DNA of 64,000 bases from Diphasiastrum complanatum (taxonomy: Eukaryota; Streptophyta; Lycopodiopsida; Lycopodiales; Lycopodiaceae). The stretch spans positions 3,936,056-4,000,055 of the forward strand of contig CM055093.1 of the NCBI GenBank assembly GCA_029204225.1, given 5' to 3'. The notes under the pieces were generated by a model that worked only from the letters and a program-made list of their open reading frames with translations, did not search any database and was not told where the DNA came from. Position 1 is the first letter of the stretch, and the number at the start of each line of letters is the position of its first letter. Below are positions 11,646 through 22,327 of this stretch, one piece after another. The position numbers and the translations under genes were made by a program.

Positions 11646-12166
11646 AGTAGGCTGTTCTAGCCAAGATAGACCTAGTGTTCTTGTTTGAAGTGGGTTTTGA
11701 GAGCGAGAGACACCTATTTACCCCCACCAAAGACTTTTAATTGGGTTGGCAGGTCTAGATCACGGTAATTATGGAGCCACAAGAGGGTACTAGCACCAAA
11801 CTTACCAGGGTTGAAGAAGTTGCAACTAAGGTGGATGCTATGGAGGTCATCTTGCATCAAATTCTAGACCAATTGAAGACCTCAAGACCCCCACAAGAAC
11901 CTGAAAGAGCAAGCGCAACAGGAAACATAGCCGTTGGGCCTATGTCAAGTGAAAGGGGAGCTGAGGTTCCTCTAAAATCGAGGAAGCTGACAACAATCAA
12001 GGATTTGAAGCCCCAAAGTATACAGGGGCATCACATTGTTAACTTTGCTTTGAGTAAATGGTTAAGATTGACCACACAACTATCCATGTACCAATACACA
12101 ACCAAAATGGCTGATGGAAAGGGTGCTTTCTCTCGGATTCACTTGCCAACCCCCTTCAATCATTAG
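11646..12166 (+). pseudogene. leader and gag N-terminus of gypsy family C, inverted fragment
   Basis: The frame starting at 11771 begins MEPQEGTSTKLTRVEEV and matches the gag start of element C (MDPQEG, minus strand at 21461). The non-coding 11646-11770 also matches the C leader at 21470-21600, including a shared block around CTAGGTCTRTCYTGGCT. After about 95 codons the frame joins a piece (MYQYTTKMADGK) homologous to the C protease at 20300-20350, so gag was deleted internally. The fragment is the outer flank of the chromovirus 5' LTR, which shows that the chromovirus inserted into a C-family leader. Confidence 0.7.
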
Positions 12167-12304
12167 TCCAGCACATACCAACGAGTCTTAGTTGTATACT
12201 AGTTTTTGTTATGTTCATCAGACATCATTGTACTCCATTATGGTGCCATGTGGCCTGATTTTATATATGATGATTTTTTTCACACGTGTCTTGTGGATTG
12301 GGCG

Positions 12305-12369
<65 letters not shown>
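12305..12369. repeat. (GA)n microsatellite, about 32 units
   Basis: Pure GA repeat between the C-family fragment and the LINE. It is inverted relative to the (TC)n tract at 8916-8975, and the pair brackets the proposed inversion. Confidence 0.97.
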
Positions 12370-12372
<3 letters not shown>

Positions 12373-12396
12373 ATTAATGTCTGATTCAATATGGTT

Positions 12397-13906
12397 CTAA
12401 GGAACTATTATTCTAGATGGTTCAGTATGGTTCCTTTTGATTTTAGTGAGAAGCAGCTGTTGGGAGTCTAACCCTAGCTGATCTGGTACAGGCAGATGAG
12501 ATTGACGGAGAGTAAGCATCTCACGAACAAGAAGTCCCAAGCAACGAGCATGAGGATAGGAGACAAAACTGCGAAGTGTGTGCGGGCCATCGTGAAAGAG
12601 ACAATAATACCTCCCCCGTATCTCATAATACAACGGACATCTGAGGAGGAAATGGGCTTCATCTTCCACCTCCTGCAACGAGCACAAGCGACATAGACGA
12701 CACTCCCGAGGGATATACAAGACACGACCGGCCTCAATAGCAAGCTGATAAGAGGAAATGCGCAACTGTCCAAGATGGTAGCGCAGGCCGCCGTGTGATA
12801 GGTAGGGGCTGTGAGAGATAGAGCGGCAACAATCGCAAACCAGAAGGATTCAGAGAGAGGAAGTGTGTCTGGTAATAGCTCAATCGAGTGCGGGAAGCTG
12901 GGAGGGAGCTCCAAGTCTACTGCAAATATCAATGGAATAAATAGCCTTGGATATCTGAATGCATTCCACGAGGAAGATCCATGATAGAGATGCCCAGATG
13001 TCGTAAGAGATCAGACGCCTACTGGTACCAGGAGAGCTTGGCATGGAAATCAACTAGGACACGTGAAGTAGTAACTGCAGCAACTATGTATCTATCCTGG
13101 TGAGATGCACGAATCTCCTGAATTCGCTGAAGAAAAAGAATAAGGAAGAAAAAGGCCTCAAGGATGATCGGAGGAGTAGCTAACTCAGCACATAGGATAT
13201 CATGAGAGGTGGTAGTCTTGGCACGTATTATGCGACCCAACATAATGGCCTAAATGCGGGAAATGCCCGCCCAGTCCCAGAGAGAAAGTCCTGGCAACCA
13301 GATCTCGGAGGCATACATCACTGCTGGAACCACCCATGTGTGAAACAACTGGCATCTAGTAGCGGGATCAAAAATATGATTCATTATACAACCACGCTCG
13401 AATTGGACCAATGCTGAAAGACCGGAGGAAATGTGCGCAAATGCAGTATGGCGGAAACCAAGAAGGGGCACAGTAAACAGGACTCCCAAGTAAGTATAAG
13501 AGGCAACAATGTCAACTTCCTGGCCGTCATAGAAGAATTGATAATTGTGAAGGCTCTATCGATTGGTGTTGAAAATCATGATCTTCGTCTTTTTTAAGTT
13601 AACAGAGAGACCCCAAGCAGCACAAAACCGATGTAAGACCTGTAAGTGACATTGCATCCCTTCCGATGAGGGAGAAAGCAGAACAATGTCATCAGCATAA
13701 AGCAGAATGGGGATGAGCAAATGAGCCAGAGGGCAAACATCTCCACCTTCTTCACGAATGAGGCGATCAAGATCATCAATATAAAGTGCAAACAACAGAG
13801 GGGACAGTGAACAGCCTTGCTTGACACCAACAGTGCTACGGATGGGAGAAGACAAATCAGTTTCCAGCCGAATACGTGATAGAACTCTCTCATACAGAGC
13901 AACCAC
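12397..13906 (-). pseudogene. LINE ORF2 C-terminal half: reverse transcriptase and Cys/His finger (5'-truncated)
   Basis: The segment 13556-13906 holds non-LTR reverse transcriptase motifs: GVKQGCSLSPLLFALYIDDL, then the catalytic LLYADDIVLLS near 13700, then LSVNLKKTK. It continues in other frames through YLGVLF (thumb region, 13250-13489) and a downstream block to a C-terminal finger at 12600-12700 (CRLCRLC followed by EDEAHFLLRCPLY). Several frameshifts and stops are present. The N-terminal endonuclease is missing, as expected from 5' truncation during target-primed reverse transcription. No poly(A) is visible at the 3' side; the (GA)n tract lies about 30 bp beyond. The finger differs from the plant L1 arrangement I know. 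Confidence 0.85.
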
Positions 13907-13989
13907 TGCCGCGCAGTTTGATTCTTATGTTGATAATAATTAGATAAGCACACTCACTAATAAACCACAAGAAGCTTCATTTACTTTTG

Positions 13990-14941
13990 CATCCCCTAGT
14001 GCACATGCATTTGCATTACAGCCTAGATGTGACCCAGCAAGTGAGTTGCAGAAGTCCATCCGCACGTAGTTTAAACACGTGCTAATTAGTAATATGCCAG
14101 AGGGATTGCCGCCTAGTCGGAACGTTGATCATCGTATTGAGCTCGTTCCAGGGGCAAGTCCGGTATGCAGGCCTCCTTATAGGATGAGCCTAAAAGAGGA
14201 AGAGGAAGTGAGAAAGATGTTGGAGAAGTATCTCAAGCTGGGGTACTTCTGTCCGAGTTATTCACCTTTCGCCTCCCTATATTTTACTTGTTAAGAAAAA
14301 GGATGGTAGTTTCCGGATGTGTGTAGATTACAGGGGATTGAATAAGATCACTATAAAACACAAGTATCCGATGTCCAGGATTGATGATCTACTGGATGCG
14401 TTGCAAGGTGCAACCATTTTCAGTAAGATAGATCTCAAAAGTGGATACCATCAAATACGGATTCGAGATGAAGACGTCCAAAAGGTAGCCTTCCGAACCC
14501 GTTTCGGTCATTATGAATTTTTGGTTATGCCATTTGGGTTTACCAATGCCCCAGCCACGTTCATGATGCTCATGAACGATGTCTTGCGAGACTATATGGG
14601 CAAGTTTGTTGTCAATTTTATTGACGATATATTGGTTTTTAGTAAAGCGGTCGAGGAGCATGGGGTTCATCTCAAGACCGTATTGGGCAAGTTACAAGAC
14701 AAAGTTGTATAAGACTCGTGTCGAGTCTTTGGTTCAGGTAGTGACAGTTGAGGGTATTTCGGTTGACCCAGCCAAGGTGGCTGTGGTTAAGAAGTGGCCG
14801 AGGCCTGCCGATATACGCCAATTACAATCTTTCTTAAGTTTTTGCAAGTTCTATCAGCAGTTTGTTAGGAACTATTCCAGGGTAGCTACTCCTTTGATGG
14901 ACCAGTTACGGAAAAACAGCACTGTAGATCGGTGGGTTTGA
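13990..14941 (+). pseudogene. chromovirus reverse transcriptase, internally deleted
   Basis: It starts in the pol spacer (MPEGLPPSRNVDHRIEL at about 14094) and runs through the reverse transcriptase with the motifs [26 protein letters not shown], and [13 protein letters not shown]. The catalytic site reads [10 protein letters not shown] near 14620 (F in place of Y/V). Frameshifts occur near 14290 and 14690. At about 14700 the palm jumps to RQLQSFLSFCKFYQQF, so the thumb with its NPKKC motif is lost. A stop at 14939 is followed by about 140 bp of decayed sequence where RNase H should be. Confidence 0.9.
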
Positions 14942-15083
14942 GAGCTTGATGGAGGTGCTGGCCACGGCTCCAGTTCTCAAGTTTGTTGAGTGTGTGTAGC
15001 CTATGCCTATGCATGCAAGTTAGTCGACCAAGCAGAAGAGTCAGCCTCGCCTGTCGCTTCCGTAGAGGAACACACCAGTATTC

Positions 15084-15806
15084 GTGCTAGACGTGAAGGA
15101 TCTTCATCGTAAGATACTTCATGAATGCCATGTTAGTCCCTGCGCAGGGCACCCTGGTATTGAAAAGACCAGGGAGCTTTTGAGAAGGCATTATTTCTGG
15201 CCACGATTGCAGCGGGATGTAAGAGAGTACGTCCAACGTTGCACGGCTTGTCAAGTGAACAAGGCCGAGAGAGTAAGTCCTCCGGGCTTGCTACATCCAC
15301 TTGAGATACCTACAGGAAGGTGGGAAAACATATCTATGGATTTTATTGTTGGGCTACCCAATACCCAGAGTGGATTAAATTCCGTTATGGTAGTGGTAGA
15401 CAAGTTTTCCAAGATGGCTCATTTCATCGCAACGACCAAGGTCACAGCTACGCAAGTGGCTGAGTTGTTTATTCAGAATATTGTCAGGTTACATGGTCTT
15501 GTGAAGTCCATAGTTTCTGACAGGGATCCCAAGTTTATGGGAAATTTCTGGATTGAGGTGTTCGCCAAGCTAGGAACACAGTTGCGGATGAGTAGCTCTG
15601 AGCATCCTCAGATGGATGGTCAGACAGACCGAGTGAATCAGATCTTGGAAGATATGCTTAGGGCATATGTGAGTAGTACGCAAACAGACTGGGTAAAGCA
15701 TTTACCGCTATTGGAGTTCGCGTACAACGATAAGAGACATGCGTCCACTGGATTGAGTCCATTTGAGCTCAATTATGGTTTCAGGCCACTGAGTCTGCAA
15801 TCATAG
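15084..15806 (+). pseudogene. chromovirus integrase (H2C2 finger and DDE core)
   Basis: A 240-residue open frame, the best preserved of this element. An H2C2 zinc finger (HECHVSPCAGHPG through RCTACQVNK) is followed by the rve core. The catalytic triad is visible: D in MDFIVGLP, D in VSDRDPKF and E in RVNQILEDML. It ends with AYNDKRHASTGLSPFELNYG and a stop at 15804. The N-terminal start is arbitrary because pol was a polyprotein. The integrase C-terminus continues in another frame after a short gap. Confidence 0.93.
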
Positions 15807-15840
15807 GGATTCCGCATAGGGTACCTAGTGCTGTAGAGTT

Positions 15841-16179
15841 TTGGCTCAGATGCAGCAAAAGCTAGAGTTGGCACGAGATAACTTGTCCAAAGCTGTAGCC
15901 AGGGCAGAGAGTTATGCTCGTGAGAACCGTACCTATTGGAAATTTGAGAATGGAGATTTGGTGTATTTACTAGTCCCTTCGAAGTCGAAGGTGCTACGCA
16001 CAGACACCACAGGTTATTGGCCAGATAGAATCCTAGATCGAAGGGAGCGACGATTGCGGAATCGTCTCCTTCAAGAGTATCTAGTAACCTGGAAAGGGCA
16101 TCCGTTGTCAGATGCTACCTGGGAGACGCGACAGGCGTTGCAGAAGTCTTACCCAGAGTTTGTCATCGAGGACCGATGA
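15841..16179 (+). pseudogene. integrase C-terminus with chromodomain
   Basis: The frame opens with an AQMQQKLELARDNLSKA helix and continues to GDLVYLLVP. The integrase GPF/Y module is mostly deleted. The last 50 residues form a chromodomain: ILDRRERRLRNRLLQEYLV, TWKGHP and DATWE. Chromodomains target chromoviruses to heterochromatin by binding methylated histone H3. It ends at TGA 16177-16179, seven bases before the polypurine tract. Confidence 0.88.
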
Positions 16180-16185
16180 CTTGCC

Positions 16186-16200
16186 AGAGGAGGGAAGGAT
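16186..16200 (+). other. polypurine tract
   Basis: AGAGGAGGGAAGGAT lies directly before the 3' LTR. It is the expected plus-strand primer site and confirms that 16201 is the LTR start. Confidence 0.85.
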
Positions 16201-16680
16201 TGTTAGAGTCCAGTTACGACCCTATCATGACCTTGGCACGGACGGTCACCAAAGGGGCCTGAGGCCAAGTACTGGCAAGGGCCAGTGATCGAGGAGGACA
16301 TCTGTCCCAAGTTAGGACCGGTGCGTCACGAGCAGTGACCCGGTGTGGCCGCCTGACAAGTTGTCAGAGATGCGGTGTGTCTTGACCGTCGGGACCCTAG
16401 CCGTCAATGACGAGATGCTAGCTGGCAAGTAGTTGGGGTGACCAAGAGGGTCACAGGTCTTTGGCGGGGCACGGAGGTGGTACCCTATGAGTCACTCAGT
16501 ATTCACAGGTCACAGGGGTCGTGCATGCCAAGTGGACTGATCACCCACAGGTGGATGCCATGTGCCAGTTGACGGGAATAGCAGGTAGAAGGACTCAAGG
16601 AGGGGGTGCCTATGGTTGGGAGGTTCATTCTACACACCGGCTTCTAGGATTCACGAGCTTGGAGAGACTGGCTTGTGACA
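16201..16680 (+). repeat. chromovirus 3' LTR
   Basis: 480 bp, TGTTAGAG...TTGTGACA, matching the inverted LTR at 11160-11640. It is GC-richer than its surroundings, and most mismatches with its partner are C/T or G/A, as expected from deamination of methylated cytosine. No clear TATA box is visible. Right flank GTAAC. Confidence 0.95.
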
Positions 16681-16685
16681 GTAAC

Positions 16686-17050
16686 CCTTGTATAGCGATG
16701 AGGAATGCCTCTCTCTAGGCTCACTTATCCACAATCCTTAAGCACCCCTTAACCCTGACCCTTCCTAATGTCGACACATGCACAAGCGACACTTGCCACT
16801 TGGCAGTACCCTGACACATAGGCAAGCAAGTAGGTTGACATGTGTCACTCATACACTAGACCAAGGGTCCCAATGAGCATATCGGTCAACTTTACATGTG
16901 TCACTCATTCTTTGAACCAAGTGTCCCAGTGAGCATATGACACATGTTTTGTTGACTAGTCAACTCTTACTTTTTAGGAGGTCAATCCAACCACTCCTAA
17001 TTAATGACCCAGTACCCTACACCAAAGCTCAACATGCAACTCAAAGGCTT
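16686..17050 (-). repeat. LTR fragment of gypsy family C
   Basis: The block matches the C LTR at 22035-22327 in the same orientation, sharing the words ATGCCTCTCTCTAGGCTCA and CACTTGCCACTTGG. It contains two copies of an approximately 65-bp subrepeat around ACCAAGTGTCCCAGTGAGC. The left end joins the leader word CCTTGTATAG directly, so about 430 bp between leader and LTR middle is missing, with a shared ATAG at the junction. Confidence 0.75.
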
Positions 17051-17940
17051 AGTAACTCTAATAACTGTCTTATTAATTTCTTTTACAAAGGTCACCACAA
17101 GCTGGTGATTTAGCCATTTCCGTATTTTACAAAATGTACGTCTGTGCATAAAACTGTAAATAACTGGGATAGGGACTAAAAATTGTACTCTTTTGATAGC
17201 ATATTGTCATAGACCATAGTTACTACAGTCCAGCACATCTTACAATGCTGCACTGTACTGTCAATAAGTACTTCCAAAATTGTTTTTGGTCAATTCAGCA
17301 GCCAGTCTTCATATGTTAGCATAGAAATCTGACAATCTTTCATTTTTGAAAAGGAAATTTGTGGAACGCTGGAACAAAGTTTCATAGCAGTGTAATTCAT
17401 AAGGCTTCCATCAAAAATCACATAAGGGATGAAATATTGATCAACAATGGGCTGCATTTCCCCATCCTCAGTTTGATACAGAGGATTATCATATTGGATA
17501 AATGAAGTATTATTCTACCCTTCATGCAGCCTAGCAGTATCTTCTTCCAAATATAATACATTTGTGAAGACAGTGTACTGCAATAATAAATCAACTGGAA
17601 GTTCTGAACATGGTTCTAAAGATGTATTAAATATCGTGTCAGAATCTTGTTGATTCTCATAATCATCTGTTGTACGTGAGAGAAGGGATTTCTGAAAAAT
17701 GGTAATGGATTTCATCTCACCCTTCTCAGTCTGAAACTTAAGACTTGGCGAATCTGCTTCAATCATTTGATTTGGTTGTACTTGATACCCAAGATAGCCT
17801 GCAACACACTGTACAACCATAACTTTTTAACATTCTGATTCTCGGAAAATCCCCTCAAAGGTATAGATAGAAAAATTAAAATCTGCTCACAGAAAATCAA
17901 AACTTGGAATGGACATGGTAATGATCAGAATTCTCCCTCT
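17051..17940 (-). other. internal region of an undefined LTR element; unrecognised 101-aa frame
   Basis: This 0.9-kb stretch lies downstream (leftward) of a tRNA-Asp-type primer-binding site. The only notable open frame is 17515-17820 on minus, 101 residues, acidic, starting MVVQCVAGYLGYQVQPNQ, about 130 bp after the primer-binding site. I find no gag, protease or polymerase motif. It may be a non-autonomous element's internal region or a decayed gag. Confidence 0.3.
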
Positions 17941-17953
17941 TAATTGGCTGTGC

Positions 17954-17972
17954 TCCCCGGCAACGGTGCCAA
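17954..17972 (-). other. primer-binding site, tRNA-Asp type
   Basis: The minus strand reads TGGCACCGTTGCCGGGGAG, one base from the TGGCGCCGTTGCCGGGGAG site used by OTA-clade plant gypsy elements. The LTR should begin a few bases to the right (around 17975), but its TG terminus seems mutated. Confidence 0.75.
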
Positions 17973-17974
17973 AA

Positions 17975-19850
17975 TAAGCCTACGTAGCTGCTTATTACGG
18001 AATTCAAGGATTATTGCAATATAAGAGATGTCGTTCCCCAAAGAGAGCACACTAGAGAGTAATTCTGTCATTATGATGGAAATAAGGATATAACAGTAAA
18101 GTACAACAAAATGGAGACACATTGGATAAGGCAGCCAGTACCGCCAGTGATGGAAACAAGAAAACCAAACCCCAGGAGAACGGATTAAATACTAAGGTAT
18201 AATTTCCAGACTCAGAATGAGAGTTAGGCAGTTGGAATCATATCATTTATTACAGATGAAGATCACACATGGTCCTACTTCTCAACAACATTGGTTTCGG
18301 TTTTACTAAGTATGCACTGTGGTCTTACTATCTTTATCTTGAATACAGTCCCTCATGAATTCACAATGCCATGAATTCTGCTTAACAGAATAACTAGGAC
18401 CCACCTCTGACCCTCACCAGTCAGTGGTGCTCTTGGTACTATCACTTCACTGCATCAATTCAGAGCTCAAACCTCTGTACAGTTCACTTAAGTCTGTTCA
18501 ATGATAGAGTCCATAATCAAAGACCAAGTCGCCATGGAAATAACAACTAAGCATTCACATTAATGCACAGAGATAGTGTGATTCAAGACAATGAAAAGTT
18601 GTATTGTTGCAGAGGCAAAAAGCCTGGTATACAGATATAGAAATAACCATCAACTTTACACACACTGCTTCAATCAACCTGCAGAGCAATAGAGAGTCAA
18701 TTGACAGATACATTTTCTCTGGCACCTTTGCTTACAGAGACAGAAAGCTGAATGTAGGATGCTCTCTTGAAAGCATCACAAACCATTCTACTTGACCTGC
18801 AGAGCAAAAAGTGTTGAAGACTTGAATGAAATGTGCAATGGAGTATCCTGGAACATATAGCCAGTGAGATTCGTAGGCAGAGAAAAGCCTCTGGTAACTG
18901 CTTCAGAGAAAGAACCAGTGTTGTGTTGCCAAGTGTAGAAACTGTAGGTCGACGACTGCTTGGGATTATCCTATTGTACACTGAAGGCAGGGTCGTTTGG
19001 ATCGAAATCTCGATTTGACTGAAGTTCAAAAGATCGACTCTGCTGTAGACTCGGATCGATTCAATGTGAATCGATTTCCAGATTCGATGAAGGTATGACG
19101 TTGAAGACTCGATCGATTCTGAATTTGGCTCAGGATTGAATCAAAGGAGGAAGCCCCAAGCCATAGCTGGATTGATATTGAACGGGTCGATTCACAAGGT
19201 GACCTCCCTAAGAAGAAAAGACCTTGCCTTAAAAAGTTTTGTAGACTTGTTTTTATTAGTTCGATTCCAGACTTTCCATGATAATACCCTTAGACTTAAG
19301 GCTTATCCTTAAAAATTGGAGTATGTCATATGGCCTCAAAATATTGTATGGCTTTGGACATGCCCTTATATGAAACTTGATCCTGCTGTCCGTGTGAATA
19401 AAAGTTGGAAGGTCGATATCGTATTATGTCTCAAATGACTCTATATAGGTCTTTAAAGAAGATCAAATACATTAGCCTAACTCAAAGTATAACCTTGAAT
19501 TATGAAACTCGAATATAGTAGTGCTTTCAAGCTGAAGTACCAATGTCTTTGTATACTGACGTATTCAATCATGCTTTTGAAATTGAGATAAGGTTGTGCC
19601 ATTTGCAATACATGAATGTCTTAAAATATGAATGACACTTAAAATTAGTAAATCTGGCAGCCACATATTTTAAGCAGCTCTCCAACTATCCAAGGCGATA
19701 CAGTTGAAAAGCCGATATATTGTGTAAAGTGTCATAACAAGATTATGACATGAAGATCATCACTTTGATCTTTGCAATGTTAACCCCTAAGCCCCACAAT
19801 CAAGCTGCCACTATAGGCCCTCTTTGGCGGGTGAACTTCTAATATCAGCC
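17975..19850 (-). other. probable LTR and flank; no gene recognised
   Basis: The first part should be the 5' LTR belonging to the tRNA-Asp primer-binding site, but I could not find its outer end. The stretch 19000-19200 is unusually rich in GATCGATTC and GAATCGATT words. The rest is AT-rich and without motifs. Short open frames (18604-19029) have no recognisable content. Confidence 0.35.
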
Positions 19851-20139
19851 CAACCCATGGCATGCAACCTTCTAGTGTTTGCCTGAGTGCTCATAGCTTA
19901 CTGAAGAATAGTGCAGAGGCAAAGCGGAAAAAGCCAGGTCTTTGGGTGACCACATCCATAGACTCCTCCCTAATCCGACGACCTAGGTTCTTAGTAATGT
20001 TAGTGTTCTTGACATACATCATATTCACAAGCAGAAATAGACATATGATACAAGAAACGAACATACATACATATAGTGAACCTTATGCAGCTGTGTCGAA
20101 GTTCGAAGGTCCTGGAGATAGCTCAACACGCCGGAATTC

Positions 20140-20361
20140 CTAGACATGAGTATCCAAAGCGATGTAAGGTTTTCTAGCCACATGCCAACAGATTCCAAGC
20201 ACCACATCGAAACAAGCCAAATGGACAGTCTCAAAATCTAACTCCTCAATGTATCTTTGAATGGTCTTAGGCATACCCACAACCTTGGCATCCCACACTT
20301 CCGCAACCTTTCCATCAGCCATTTTGATTGTGTACTGGTACAAGGATGGTTGTATGCTCAC
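20140..20361 (-). pseudogene. gypsy aspartic-protease C-terminal region
   Basis: The frame contains YQYTIKMADGK followed by FDVVLGICW, the usual β-strand and FDVILGMDWL end of plant gypsy retropepsins, with two substitutions. The active-site DTGA part, upstream near 20400, is not readable. A homologous YQYTTKMADGK fragment is present at 12090-12120. Confidence 0.6.
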
Positions 20362-20379
20362 TCCAACCGTTTAATCAAA

Positions 20380-21461
20380 GCGGAGTTGATAATGTTATAT
20401 GAGGAAATAGAATCAAGACATCTCTACCACACAATTGCCCACGCATAACGATTAATGAAGCACAAGGAAGTTGATACCTATAATGTGCCGCTCTTGATAA
20501 TTGTGGCAAATGAACCGAATCCACCTATCGAATCATGACACATTCACCAATTGTGGAGCACCTTGAGGTTCTTCCTGCTCAAGCTCTTCAACTTCATAGG
20601 ACCAGCCTCCTTAACCTGCAAACTATAAGTGGTTCGTGAAGGGTTACACGGACACTCCTTTACACTATGCCATTTTAGACAGCCAAAGCAAAGTTTTCCT
20701 TCTTTGCCCACTCCAAATCTTGTGGCGATAGCGTCAAGAAGCGCTGGCCCCCTTGGGCATTGAATGTCCCATACAACCCTTTGCCTTTCGAGGCACCTGC
20801 ACCCTTCACTGCTTTTGGCACTTTGAGCCTGCTCTTGTACGGATTGACCCTTCCATTTTTTAGGCTTTTTTTTTCCCCAAGGCTAAAACCCTCCCGCAGT
20901 AGGCGTTTCAGGGTCCTTGGCTTTTTCACATCTTCATAACATAAGGCCATCTGTAATGCCCTGTGGAGGCTTGGAGCCTGCTCCTACCTCACGAAAGACC
21001 AAAGGCACTCACGCAATCCCTCCACAAAAAGGAGCACCTGTAGAAACATTGAAACCTCCTCTAGCATCTGCATCAAGGCTTCCCTATACTTGTCCGCATA
21101 TTCCTATACGGATGCATTGCCCTGTTTGAGACTATTCCAAGACTACATAGCCTGGTTCTTCTTGTCAAAAGGCACCCAGTTCTGTATAAAAGCTTCCCAA
21201 GTGATAGGCAGCAAGTTATTGTTTTCGACTTTCCTCCACCATCGTTGTGTGATTTTTTATAAGCGGCAGGTAGCCTCGGCAATCTTCTGAATATCATTGT
21301 TGATGCCACACATCTGAAAAGCTTTTTCTCACTTTTGAATCTAATTTTCAACGGCATCAATATTATGCATTGCAACTGGCCCTATTCAATTGGTCTACAA
21401 TTTGATGTAAGATGGATGACCTCCATAGCATCCACCTTAGAGTACCCTCTTGTGGATCCAT
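20380..21461 (-). pseudogene. family C Gag with variant zinc knuckle
   Basis: The ATG at 21461 gives MDPQEG, homologous to MEPQEG at 11771. The gag domain between is broken by many stops. The best open part is 20675-20950, a Lys/Gly/Pro-rich segment leading into the knuckle CFGCLKWHSVKEC (about 20652-20692). Spacing is again CX2CX3HX4C, as in the chromovirus Gag at 9200-10339. Confidence 0.65.
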
Positions 21462-21855
21462 AATTACCGTAATCCAAAGCTATCATCCCAATTGAAAGTC
21501 TAATATGGGGATAAGTAAGTGTTTTCCACTCTCAAAACCCACTTCAAACGAGTACACTAGGTCTGTCCTGGCTGGAACAGCCTACTGTAGCCCTTGTATA
21601 GTTGTCCAATCCTTCAAATTCACAGATACCACTTGACTCCTATCTATGCCACATCAGTACACAACAAATCACAAGTTATTAGGGTGATCATGGTGATGAT
21701 CTGAGGTCGAAATCACAGCTTCCTAGTTCCCAGCTGTTAGCGCTAGACCCGCAGCCTTCTATGACTCCAATCTCCAACAAATTTTAAGCCTTCCATAGCC
21801 TCTTCTCAGTGATGGCTCTAATCTGAAATTTTTGTAGCCCTTTTCTCAACTCTTG

Positions 21856-21867
21856 GCTCTGATACCA
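21856..21867 (-). other. primer-binding site, initiator tRNA-Met type
   Basis: The minus strand reads TGGTATCAGAGC two bases from the LTR end at 21870. Confidence 0.85.
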
Positions 21868-21869
21868 AA

Positions 21870-22327
21870 TGTCGGGCTCTCTCTAAACTACACTCATACA
21901 CAAACCACAATAAAGCATGTATAGATACATTTCAAACTCAAACTTTATTGAATTCACAATAAGTATGCATCGACAAGCATGAAACACAGTGGAGCTGGCT
22001 GCCTTGTCTCCTTCCAACCTTTGTGGCATAGATTATGATGAGAGATGCCTCTCTCTAGGCTCATTTATCCACAATCCTCAAGCACCCCTCTAACGTCGAT
22101 AGATGGCCAATTCCATGCACAGTCGACACTTGCCACTTGGCCTTACCCTGACAGATAGGCAAGCAAGTAGGCTGACATGTGCTGGACCAAGTGTCCCAGT
22201 GAGCATGCAACATGTTTCATGTTTGACCATTCAACCTTAATATGTGTCACTCATTTTTTAGACCAAGTGTCCCAGTGAGCATATGACTCGTGTCTCGTTG
22301 ACCAATCAACTCCTACTTTTTAGGATG
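21870..22327 (-). repeat. 5' LTR of element C, outer end truncated
   Basis: Begins TGTCGGGCTCTCTC on plus next to the primer-binding site. It contains AATAAA on minus (21950-21955), a possible polyadenylation signal. Similarity to the fragment at 16686-17050 stops abruptly at about 22327, where LINE endonuclease sequence begins, so the U3 end is missing. Confidence 0.7.

Larger units (their letters stand above)
13930..16680 (+). mobile_element. chromovirus 3' half: pol and 3' LTR
   Basis: Plus-strand order is reverse transcriptase, integrase, chromodomain, polypurine tract, LTR. Protease, RNase H and the reverse-transcriptase thumb are deleted. The right flank GTAAC continues into C-family sequence. 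It appears to be the other half of the element whose 5' LTR and gag are at 8976-11640. Confidence 0.85.
19860..22327 (-). mobile_element. gypsy family C: LTR, gag, protease remnant
   Basis: Reading leftward: LTR from 22327 (outer end truncated) to 21870, primer-binding site, leader, gag from 21461, knuckle near 20670, protease 20140-20361. No reverse transcriptase or integrase follows, so pol is lost. Related pieces lie at 11646-12166 and 16686-17050. Confidence 0.75.

Noticed and set aside
17954-17972. tRNA-Asp gene fragment
   Set aside because: Only the 3'-end complement used for priming is present; there is no cloverleaf or A/B box. The same holds for the other primer-binding sites.
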